A stretch of DNA of 64,000 nucleotides from UBA3946 sp002385755 (GTDB lineage: Bacteria > Bacillota_I > Bacilli_A > ML615J-28 > CAG-698), in the NCBI GenBank assembly GCA_050953085.1, contig JBMNLX010000009.1, forward strand, positions 1-64,000, read 5' to 3'. Below, in pieces: positions 23,657 to 31,892 of the stretch (positions are counted from its first letter, which is position 1; every line of letters begins with the position of its first letter). Both the position numbers and the translations under genes were made by a program. Below the pieces are notes generated by a model. The model ran no database searches. It had not been told where the DNA came from and saw only the letters and a list, made by a program, of their open reading frames with translations.

Positions 23657-25309
23657 TTGGCAATCTTCGAAAAATTCAATTTTGACATTGTTATCGCCAT
23701 TGTCATAGCCGGATTTGTAGCGTTTGCCCTGTATTTCCGCTTTAAAAGACAACTCTCTCTAACGCTTTCTTTCCTACTGCCTTTTTTATTGATATATTTT
23801 TCATATGATTTTATCGCCGGAATCGCCGAAAAGACCGGATTCGGGAATTTTATCGCCAAGGTTCTGCCTTTTTCGGCCGAAAAAAAGTACCCGACGGCGA
23901 TCGCGATTGCTGTTTTAACATATTTTTTGTTCGTGATCATTATCCGCTTGATTACGCTATTGTTTCGCGAACCCGTGGAAAAACAAATCACGAACAAAGA
24001 TAAAATCCATCTGAAAATTATAAATGTCATCATGGGCTTGATAAACGGGTACGCGGCGATCGTCCTGTTGATGTTCGTCCTTAGCCCGGTGGTCGAGATT
24101 GACTACGAGAGGCCGGTCACGGCGATGGTCGCGAAAACGAGCCACCCCGTATTCGCGGTTTCGTTTTTGAATGAAATTAAAGCAAAGGAAAGAGAATACG
24201 CCGTCTACCGGGAAGCTTTTCGGCATTTAAGCGGCGAGCAGGCCGCTGCCGATTTATCGGCAATCAACCGGCGGCTTGATGAGGTCGAGGCGGAAAATCA
24301 ATTTTTCGCCGCCGTCCTTTACCCCGAACTTAACGCTGACGCCCAGGCCTTAATCGATAGTCATTTGGAAAACGGCGATTTCATATCGGCTTTGTTAACG
24401 ACCGTCGAAGAAAAGGAGATTTTGGATCGAGTTATTATCTTTCACGCCTCAACCGCCATCCTGCCGCAATTACAAGATTTCCGCGACCGGGCGGATAAAA
24501 GCATCGGGTATTGGCGACTCTATTGTTTTCTTCGCGGCGAAAACATTGACTTTGACGATTTTTTGGCTGTGACATCTTCGCTTGCGGCTAACGGGGACCG
24601 CTTAAGCCGCGATTTCCGTCATCTCAAGGAAAAAACCGCGTTTCGGAAACAAGCCGCGAATTTTCGCCATTTTCTTGAGAATTATCAAGCATACCGACAA
24701 TTGCTTGATGATGAGCCGAATGACTTCGGCGAATATAGGGAAAGTTTTTCGGCGTTATATTCCGATTATGACGCATTATGCGCGTACGGGGAGAGGTTTT
24801 TGACCGCGTTTTCCGGCAACGGCGACCCGATAATCGAAGATATAAAAACGGCCTTTAAACGGTTGCTATTATGCCGGGAAAAAGCAAAAGCATATCCCGA
24901 TGTGCCGGCGGACGTGAATATCGTGTTCGCCTCCGACGACGGGAAATGGTATTTAAAGAACCGGTGGGAAAAGGATAATATTTTCCGCTCTTATATAATC
25001 GATGCGATTACAAACCCGGATTCGTCGGGATACGCGCTTTATCACCGCTATATTTTTCACCGTTATTTTGATTTAGATAAAACCATTACCGCTAACGCTT
25101 TGTTGGGCGGGTTGGACACACTGGTTTTGAAAGGCCTTTTATCCGAGAAACAGGCGACGGATTATCTTAAACATCTGCTAGCCGACGCGAGGAGCGCGTT
25201 ACGGGACGGGGCCGTGGAAAACCGATTATCTGAGGACTTCTATGAAGATTTACTTGCCAGCGATCACAAATTAATTAGTCCCGAAATAAAACAATATTTG
25301 CAGCAATAG
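23657..25309 (+). CDS. membrane protein with CvpA-like N-terminus and long helical domain
   Basis: The 550-residue protein has about four membrane helices in its first 145 residues (near 9-27, 36-54, 73-100 and 118-142), with a pattern (FDIVIAIVIAGFVAF and a following basic loop) reminiscent of CvpA. About 400 soluble residues follow, predicted mostly helical, without a catalytic motif I can name. The start is TTG with GGAGG ten bases upstream; no ATG is close enough to be better. It is first in a tight run with the next three genes and has its own promoter. Function unknown. The CvpA similarity is an impression from the pattern, not a confirmed match. Confidence 0.6.
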   Translation: MAIFEKFNFDIVIAIVIAGFVAFALYFRFKRQLSLTLSFLLPFLLIYFSYDFIAGIAEKTGFGNFIAKVLPFSAEKKYPTAIAIAVLTYFLFVIIIRLITLLFREPVEKQITNKDKIHLKIINVIMGLINGYAAIVLLMFVLSPVVEIDYERPVTAMVAKTSHPVFAVSFLNEIKAKEREYAVYREAFRHLSGEQAAADLSAINRRLDEVEAENQFFAAVLYPELNADAQALIDSHLENGDFISALLTTVEEKEILDRVIIFHASTAILPQLQDFRDRADKSIGYWRLYCFLRGENIDFDDFLAVTSSLAANGDRLSRDFRHLKEKTAFRKQAANFRHFLENYQAYRQLLDDEPNDFGEYRESFSALYSDYDALCAYGERFLTAFSGNGDPIIEDIKTAFKRLLLCREKAKAYPDVPADVNIVFASDDGKWYLKNRWEKDNIFRSYIIDAITNPDSSGYALYHRYIFHRYFDLDKTITANALLGGLDTLVLKGLLSEKQATDYLKHLLADARSALRDGAVENRLSEDFYEDLLASDHKLISPEIKQYLQQ

Positions 25310-25329
25310 ACGCTAAAGGGGGAGTTCTC

Positions 25330-26331
25330 TTGGCAAAACCGGAGAAATTGGATATTTCCGTTTACGAACTTGATTCTTCGGGCAGGTACGTGAAAAGCCG
25401 GGAGAATGATCCGGTTATCGCTTTTCAGGACTCCGCCGTCGTCGCTACCGAACTTCCCGAGGAAAAAGCCCGGGCCTTGCGCGGAAATCCGTTTTTGTAT
25501 AACGCGGAAAGGTCGGGGACGGAAGTTTACAGCATTGAAGATTTTCTTGTCACATATAAAAAAAGGGAATATCTGTTGGGCGACATTATCAGGAATGCCC
25601 GGTTTCCCCTTAGGGTCAGGAAGAAAGTATTCAAGAAAACTTTTAGATCATGGCGCAGGGATTATGTTAAAAAGAAAAAGCAAGTTTTTCGGGAAAATTT
25701 CCGCACCGTCGAGGTCGTTAAAAGTATTGGAAATATTAAGCTCCCGTTTTACATCGAACTCGCGATTTGGGCGATGTTCGCGGCGATGATTTTTATCGCC
25801 GGGATTGATTCCCCATTATGGCAAAAAATTGCCCGCGGCCGGTTCGGCATGTTCCTGCGGGAGGCCCTTGACGCCATGTACGCGTCGGCGCCGTGGTTGG
25901 GAATCGTCGCCAACATCTCTATTTATCTGCTCATTGTTTTGATTATACATTCGTTGTTTTTCCGAATCATCATCAAAGATTATCGCAAGTATTATCGCGA
26001 AGCGAATGACTATTTAACCAGAAGCGAGACGCAAATTAATCGCGAGTATAAAAAGAAAAGAAAAAAAGCGTACAAATATTACATGCGCTACCTTAAGAAG
26101 AAAAGCACGCCTTATTATCCCCCTCTGGACATTAACGAGATTCAGGAGGGCGAGGTCAATATTGAGGTGTTTGATATTGTAAGCAAAGCGACGGTAAACA
26201 GATCTTATCGTTTGATGAAAGCGGAACCGGCTTTAAAAGTTATTAAATCAATATTATTGATTTTAAGCATTGTCGGTCTGGTTGTTGTTTACGGCTATAG
26301 TATCGTTTACGTGATTATTGCAGCGCTATAG
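25330..26331 (+). CDS. basic membrane protein of the coiled-coil cluster
   Basis: The 333-residue protein has a soluble N-terminal part of about 140 residues with a strongly basic stretch (RRDYVKKKKQVFRENFR). Two membrane helices come next (about 143-162 and 192-215), then a basic cytosolic segment (YKKKRKKAYKYYMRYLKKKS) and a third helix near the C-terminus (about 308-330). No family was recognised. It starts with TTG 20 bp after the preceding gene, following GGGGG. Location between a polytopic membrane protein and a giant coiled-coil protein suggests they form a membrane-attached assembly; this is inference. Confidence 0.6.
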   Translation: MAKPEKLDISVYELDSSGRYVKSRENDPVIAFQDSAVVATELPEEKARALRGNPFLYNAERSGTEVYSIEDFLVTYKKREYLLGDIIRNARFPLRVRKKVFKKTFRSWRRDYVKKKKQVFRENFRTVEVVKSIGNIKLPFYIELAIWAMFAAMIFIAGIDSPLWQKIARGRFGMFLREALDAMYASAPWLGIVANISIYLLIVLIIHSLFFRIIIKDYRKYYREANDYLTRSETQINREYKKKRKKAYKYYMRYLKKKSTPYYPPLDINEIQEGEVNIEVFDIVSKATVNRSYRLMKAEPALKVIKSILLILSIVGLVVVYGYSIVYVIIAAL

Positions 26332-26390
26332 AAGTTGCCAATTCAGAAATTTGTACTACGGGCGTTCTCGCGCCTGGGAAAGAGGACAAA

Positions 26391-29300
26391 ATGGAAAATG
26401 CAAAATTAAATACCGGCGAAAATATCACTGAAAATACACAGCCCGCAGAACCGGAAAAGGCCGTCGAAAATGCAAAACTCGTTGAACCGGAAGAGGCCGT
26501 CGAAAACGCAAAACCCGCGGAACCCGCGGAACCCGCTGAGGTTGCCGAAAAAAGCAATCCCGTAGAAGCGGAAAACGCTAGCGGAAACGAGGAAGACGAC
26601 AAGGCGGCAGCCGGGAAAGCGCAAGCAAAAAAGCCGGCGGCTCCCACTCGGAGCCGTTCAGCCGCCGCTTTGACAACCCAAGAAAAGATTGAACAGATTA
26701 GGGCGACCGAACAGGCCAAGCTTGAGGCCTTGAAGGAAAGGGAGCGGGAAAAAACCAGATTAGCAATCGAAAAAGAACGCGAACGGTTGGAAAGGGAATT
26801 GCGCGCCGAGATACGACAGTTGGAGGCGCAATTGCAGTTGTCCCGTTCGGCGTTCGAAGAGGAATCTATCGCGGATGTTCCCGTTACGGAAGTAAAACCC
26901 GTAACCAAACCGAAACCCAAACCGAAGGCGACGAAAAAAGCCAAGGAAGTCGCCGCGGCGCCCGCCGAAGAAAAGAAGGAAGCGGAAGCGAAACCGAAGA
27001 AAACAAGAAAGGTCAAGACTGACAAACCGAAAGAACCGGCCAAGGATGTCAAAGCGCAAGAGCCGGTCGAGGTAGTCGAAGTTAAAGAACCCGTCATAGT
27101 TGCTAAAGATGAGCCCGCTGCCGAGGAAAAAGTAAAGGTTGTCGCCAAGGCGGAAGACAAAGAAATCGTTGCCGCGAAAGAGGATAAGCCGGTCGCGAAA
27201 CCCGAACCCGACGAAACCCCGATAAGCAATTTGCAAAAGCTTAAAGAGCAAATCATGGCGCAGAAATTACTAGAAAAAGAGTTAATGGAAAAAGAAGCGA
27301 AAAAAGCGCAAGAACAGGATAAAACTATCAGCGAAAGAATTGCCAGTTTGGGGATGCTTACTGCGGAAGAAGGAGAACAGTTCATTTCCGTCGACGAATT
27401 TGAAGAACAAAGAAAAGTCATTGAGGGCCTGAAGGCGGAAAAGACGGAATTACAGGATAAAATAAATAATCTTCATGATAAACTTGATAAGCTGTTCAGA
27501 TTGCAGTTAGACGGGATGAATCTGGTGGACGATGCCGAGGATTGCCGGCTGTCGTCATTGTTTGTAGAAAATTACGAAAAGCGGAAGCAGCAACTTGAGA
27601 TTATGGAAAAAAAGATCACGGATTTAGAGAAAATAGTTTCCGATAACGCCCGTCAGATTGACGAAGCGGAACAAGCTTTCCTGCGGTTGCAGGAAACTCA
27701 CCAGCTGCAGGCGCGCCGGCTCGCCGAACTATCCGAGCAAATTGATAACGTCGTCGGCAGACGGCCCGCTTTCGGTTATGCGGACGCGCCAATCGCGCCA
27801 CGCGATTATTCCGCGGGATATCGTTCTTCCGAAATAGTATCGATCTATCGCGAGCTTGACGGCTTGCAAAGAGAAATTAACCGCCTGGCCACCTCCATGG
27901 AATACGGTCAGCGTTATGGCGGTTTTAAGGACAAGGAGCGCGAAATCGAGAGTTTGCGGTTGGAACTTGAAAAAAGAATGGGACAAGGACAATCGCAATA
28001 CTGCCCGTATTACGCGTCGCCTCAGCATGCCGCGCCCGCAAACCCGGTCGGTAACGAACCCGCCGCAAACAAAGACGACAGGACGGCGGAGGAATTGATC
28101 GACGAGATCAATAAACTTAAAGAAGAAATAGCGGCGTTGAAGGAACAACAAAAGCAAAGTCACGAGGATTCCATCGCCATTATGAAAGAAGTGCAGAACG
28201 AACTGAGCCGGACCCGCGAAGAACAAAAAACTCTTACCGAACAAAAAGAGCGGGATATCGAATATTATAAGGAAAAGTTGGAAGAAAACGAAAAGGAAAA
28301 AGCGGTCCTGATTTCGGATAAAGAAAAGCATCTGCGGAAAATCGAATACTTGGAAAAAGAAATTACCGAGCGCGAGAAAACGATTAACGAAATGCGGGAA
28401 CGCTTGAATAAACTGAGCGAGGACGATATTATCGACCCCGAATTCAAACGTAAAATCCGCGTCGTCCGCGAAATGGAAAAAGACATATTAAACCGCCTTT
28501 CGGAAGAAGAAAACTTATATCAAAAGAATCTTGACGATCTTGGCCAAAGAATAGCGGAAAAGAAAAAAATAATTGACGACATCCGCGCCAACCTCGAGCG
28601 TCTGGATCGTAATTATCAAAGCGGTTCCGATAAGTCTTCCATGGCTCGCGATCAATACGAACGGCAGAAAGGCAAGAGTTTGATCGAATTTCAATTGCAG
28701 CGCGAAAGTCTAAGCGATTTGGAAGATGATTATAAGCGCGCCGAAAAGAAATTCGAAGATTTTATCGAAGCGAAAAAAAGCGAGCTTAACAAGATTAAAG
28801 TTAAGGAAGCGGAAATCGTGGAGTATTATCTTAACCGACTGCGTAAGGAAATCTCCGAAAGCGAGGGATTCCGTTCTTTACGCGAGGCCTTGCAGGAACG
28901 CGAGGATCTCAAATTGCAATTGGAAGAACTCAAAGCCAACCCGACCACGGGGGAAGAATACTCCCAGCCGGATGACTTTGACGATGACGCGATCGGTAGC
29001 GAGTTAAAAGCGGAGAGGAAAGATCAAATAATCCAGCATATCGATAAATTGGAAGAAGAGATTCGTTCCGAAACGCTGACTTACAACCAGTATCATCAAA
29101 AAATGACCGATTTACGAATCGAATTGGAAAAGCGAGTCGAATACGAGAAGCAATTGCGCAGTAAAGAAGAAGACGTGGCGAATTTCTATTCGCACAAGCT
29201 ATCTTTATATGAGTGTCAGAAGCAACTGCAGACGATTATCGATCAATTGGACGAAAAGAAGAGCAATTTGAAGCGGCTTAGCGAAGACCCGTTGCTTAGA

Positions 29301-29579
29301 ACCGAGTATCTTCGCCAAAAAGCCGAAATCAGCGATTTGGAAGTCCATAAAAGCGATACCGAGGTGAAAATCGATTATTACAACAAAGCCATTGGCGAGT
29401 TGGAAGGCAAGCCGATAATCGACACCTATATGAAATTGGTTAATCAAATAAACCAAATCCGCGACGCCAGCAAGGAAATCCGGGAAAAGGCGGAAGAGGC
29501 AAAGCAATCGATTCAACAAAAATCCCAGCGTCTCGAGCAACTGAAAGAAAAACTTAGTCGTTATGAAAGTTCTTATTGA
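26391..29579 (+). CDS. 1062-residue coiled-coil protein
   Basis: The protein has no membrane segment. Residues 1-75 hold acidic Ala/Pro/Glu repeats (AVENAKxxEPEE type, PAEPAEPAE). About 95-145 is a charged helix (EREREKTRLAIEKERERLER). About 160-285 is a Lys/Pro/Ala/Glu-rich flexible linker. From about 290 to the end it is nearly continuous heptad-repeat coiled coil, broken near 455-490 and 535-565 by segments rich in Tyr, Pro and Ala. It resembles SMC or cytoskeletal coiled coils but lacks Walker motifs, so it is not an ATPase. The 3' end overlaps the next gene by 17 bp. A structural or scaffolding role is likely; the family was not recognised. Confidence 0.7.
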   Translation: MENAKLNTGENITENTQPAEPEKAVENAKLVEPEEAVENAKPAEPAEPAEVAEKSNPVEAENASGNEEDDKAAAGKAQAKKPAAPTRSRSAAALTTQEKIEQIRATEQAKLEALKEREREKTRLAIEKERERLERELRAEIRQLEAQLQLSRSAFEEESIADVPVTEVKPVTKPKPKPKATKKAKEVAAAPAEEKKEAEAKPKKTRKVKTDKPKEPAKDVKAQEPVEVVEVKEPVIVAKDEPAAEEKVKVVAKAEDKEIVAAKEDKPVAKPEPDETPISNLQKLKEQIMAQKLLEKELMEKEAKKAQEQDKTISERIASLGMLTAEEGEQFISVDEFEEQRKVIEGLKAEKTELQDKINNLHDKLDKLFRLQLDGMNLVDDAEDCRLSSLFVENYEKRKQQLEIMEKKITDLEKIVSDNARQIDEAEQAFLRLQETHQLQARRLAELSEQIDNVVGRRPAFGYADAPIAPRDYSAGYRSSEIVSIYRELDGLQREINRLATSMEYGQRYGGFKDKEREIESLRLELEKRMGQGQSQYCPYYASPQHAAPANPVGNEPAANKDDRTAEELIDEINKLKEEIAALKEQQKQSHEDSIAIMKEVQNELSRTREEQKTLTEQKERDIEYYKEKLEENEKEKAVLISDKEKHLRKIEYLEKEITEREKTINEMRERLNKLSEDDIIDPEFKRKIRVVREMEKDILNRLSEEENLYQKNLDDLGQRIAEKKKIIDDIRANLERLDRNYQSGSDKSSMARDQYERQKGKSLIEFQLQRESLSDLEDDYKRAEKKFEDFIEAKKSELNKIKVKEAEIVEYYLNRLRKEISESEGFRSLREALQEREDLKLQLEELKANPTTGEEYSQPDDFDDDAIGSELKAERKDQIIQHIDKLEEEIRSETLTYNQYHQKMTDLRIELEKRVEYEKQLRSKEEDVANFYSHKLSLYECQKQLQTIIDQLDEKKSNLKRLSEDPLLRTEYLRQKAEISDLEVHKSDTEVKIDYYNKAIGELEGKPIIDTYMKLVNQINQIRDASKEIREKAEEAKQSIQQKSQRLEQLKEKLSRYESSY

Positions 29580-30222
29580 TCCTTCGATTTCTCGGGTTTT
29601 GCCCGATTTCACCGTCATCGCCATGACGATGGATATAAAATTGGCCGATAGTTCGGTGATAAAGGATTTAGTCGCGCAATATGAAAAACAAATCAGGGAG
29701 GAATATTCATTGAGTGACATCTTGAATATTCCTCTTATTAAAGAGGGGCGCGACGGATATAAAAAGCTGGGAAAAGATCCGAGCCGGTATCGTTTGGCCT
29801 GCGAATCGCTGTTGAGAAGACTCGTGAAAGGAAGAGGGCTTTATTTAATCAATAATGTCGTGGACGCCGGCAATATTCTCTCAATCGAGGCGAAAAGATC
29901 GGTCGCCGTTCTCGACTATGATAAAATCGTCGGCGACGTTTTGATTCGTTTGGGTACGGAGGAAGACGAATTTGTCGGCATCGGCCGCGGCCCGCTTAAC
30001 GTGAGCAATATCCCGGTTTATGTCGACGAGGTCGGGCCGTTCGGGTCGACGACTTCCGACACTCACCGGACAATGATCACGGAAGAGACGAAAAGAATAT
30101 TACTGTTTATCATTTGTTTTTCTTCCTCATTTATTGAGAAACATAAATCTTTTGCTATATCCCTGTTTGAAAAATACGGGTATGCGCAAAATATTACCGA
30201 TATTAAAGTTGAAAAATTATAA
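29563..30222 (+). CDS. B3/4-domain protein (PheRS-beta-like tRNA-binding fold)
   Basis: The 219-residue protein matches stand-alone B3/4 domain proteins, related to the editing domain of phenylalanyl-tRNA synthetase beta. YKKLGKDPSRYRLACESLLRRL (split here as YKKLGKDPSRYR and CESLLRRL, about residues 65-88), YLINNVVDAGN near 96 and FGSTTSDTHRTMIT near 168 are characteristic. Some members are thought to edit or deacylate tRNA. Its start lies inside the coiled-coil gene's end, and glnS follows 13 bp later, so it is probably translated with glnS. Confidence 0.85.
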   Translation: MKVLIDPSISRVLPDFTVIAMTMDIKLADSSVIKDLVAQYEKQIREEYSLSDILNIPLIKEGRDGYKKLGKDPSRYRLACESLLRRLVKGRGLYLINNVVDAGNILSIEAKRSVAVLDYDKIVGDVLIRLGTEEDEFVGIGRGPLNVSNIPVYVDEVGPFGSTTSDTHRTMITEETKRILLFIICFSSSFIEKHKSFAISLFEKYGYAQNITDIKVEKL

Positions 30223-30235
30223 GGATTGATGACGA

Positions 30236-31879
30236 ATGAACGAAATCTCGAATTTTATTAAAACGATAATGGAAAACGACTTGAAGTCGGGAAAAGTGGA
30301 CGCCATCAAGACCCGGTTTCCTCCCGAGCCAAGCGCGTATCTTCATCTCGGACATGCCCGGGCGATTGTTACCAATTTTGAATTGGCGCGGCTTTTCGGC
30401 GGGAAAACCAACCTGCGGTTTGACGATACCAACCCGACCACGGAAGAAAGCGAGTTTGTCGAGGCGATTATCGAGGATATTAAATGGCTCGGCTATGAGC
30501 CGGACGGAATTTATTTCGGTTCCGATTATTTTGAAAAATCTTACCAATACGCTCTCCTGCTTATCAAAAAGGGGCTGGCTTACGTTGATGATTTAAGCGC
30601 GGAGGAAATCAGCGAATACCGGGGGACGCTTGGCCAGCCGGGCCGACCCTCGCCTTATCGAGACCGCGGCGTCGAGGAAAATTTAAGGCTTTTCGAGGAA
30701 ATGCGCCAAGGGAAATACGAAGAGGGAGAAAAGGTCTTGCGGGCGAAGATCGATATGAGCCACCCCAATATGAATATGCGCGACCCTGTCCTGTACCGAA
30801 TTATCAAAGCGCCGCACCATCGCCAGGGAACCAAATGGGTCATTTATCCGATGTATGATTTTGCCCACCCGCTCCAGGACGCGATTGAGGGCATAACCCA
30901 TTCCTTGTGTAGCATCGAGTTTGAAAATCACCGAATTTTATACGATTGGGTCGTCGAAAACTGCGAAACCGAGCATAAACCCCAGCAAATCGAATTCGGG
31001 CGGCTCAACATTACCAACATGTCGTCGTTGATGAGCAAAAGATATTTGAAGCGCCTCGTTGAGGCCGGCGTCGTCGTCGGTTATGACGATCCGCGCCTCC
31101 CGACTTTGGTGGCGATGAAACGACGCGGTTACACGCCCGAGGCGATAAAGAAATTTATCCTGGCAACCGGTCTATCGCGCATAAATTCGACCGTCTCCAT
31201 CGAGATGCTCGAACATTTCCTGCGCGAGGATTTGAAACTGAAAACGAAAAGAATAATGGCCGTCCAAAACCCTTTGAAGGTCGTGATTACCAATTATCCC
31301 GAGGGGAAAACCGAGTATTTAACTGTGCCGAATAATGTCGAGACGGAAGAATTGGGCGCTCGCGAAGTGCCCTTTTCCAAGCGCCTTTATATTAATCGCG
31401 ACGATTTCTGTCTGACAAAGCCCAACAAGCATTATAAGCGCCTGGCCATCGGCCTGGAAGTCCGGCTTTTCCACGCTTATATTATTAAGGCGGAGAAGGC
31501 GATTCTTGACGAGGATGGGAACATTGTCGAGGTACATTGCGCTTACGATCCGGAAACAAAAAGCGGAAGCGCGCAGGCCGGAAGGAAAGTCAACGGGATT
31601 ATTCATTTTGTCGAGGCGACGACGGCGTTGCCGGCGAAGTTTAATTTGTTCGAGCCGTTGGTAATTGACAATCCCGATGACAAACGCGATTTATTGGAAA
31701 GAATCAACCCCGATTCATGGATCGTGACGGAAGGTTTTGTGGAAAACTCGGGAATTGATTTTAATGTAGCGGAAAGGTTCCAGTTTATTCGCGACGGTTA
31801 TTATGTCGTCGACAAGGAATCAAAGCCCGGGGCGTTGGTTTTTAATCAAATCGTACCGCTAAAGTCAAAATACAAGTAG
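30236..31879 (+). CDS. glnS: glutaminyl-tRNA synthetase
   Basis: The 547-residue class Ic enzyme charges tRNA-Gln directly. RFPPEPSAYLHLGHAR holds the HIGH motif (about residues 22-37), RFDDTNPTTEE is the GlnRS/GluRS signature, and MSSLMSKRYL holds KMSKS (about 262). The GlnRS-specific C-terminal beta-barrel anticodon domain is present (from about 340). The absence of a discriminating GluRS C-terminal helical domain supports GlnRS. Many Bacillota lack glnS and make Gln-tRNA through GatCAB; this lineage has the direct enzyme. No stop or frameshift. Confidence 0.94.
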   Translation: MNEISNFIKTIMENDLKSGKVDAIKTRFPPEPSAYLHLGHARAIVTNFELARLFGGKTNLRFDDTNPTTEESEFVEAIIEDIKWLGYEPDGIYFGSDYFEKSYQYALLLIKKGLAYVDDLSAEEISEYRGTLGQPGRPSPYRDRGVEENLRLFEEMRQGKYEEGEKVLRAKIDMSHPNMNMRDPVLYRIIKAPHHRQGTKWVIYPMYDFAHPLQDAIEGITHSLCSIEFENHRILYDWVVENCETEHKPQQIEFGRLNITNMSSLMSKRYLKRLVEAGVVVGYDDPRLPTLVAMKRRGYTPEAIKKFILATGLSRINSTVSIEMLEHFLREDLKLKTKRIMAVQNPLKVVITNYPEGKTEYLTVPNNVETEELGAREVPFSKRLYINRDDFCLTKPNKHYKRLAIGLEVRLFHAYIIKAEKAILDEDGNIVEVHCAYDPETKSGSAQAGRKVNGIIHFVEATTALPAKFNLFEPLVIDNPDDKRDLLERINPDSWIVTEGFVENSGIDFNVAERFQFIRDGYYVVDKESKPGALVFNQIVPLKSKYK

Positions 31880-31892
31880 AACGGAGTTTAGT

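Noticed and set aside
26315..27421. 368-codon minus-strand frame rich in Ser, Phe and Ala
   Set aside because: It is the antisense shadow of the Glu/Lys/Ala-rich coiled-coil gene; its composition is the expected mirror and it has no start signal.
27729..28331. 200-codon minus-strand frame rich in Phe and Leu
   Set aside because: Antisense of the same coiled-coil gene, explained by GAA/AAA codons read backwards.
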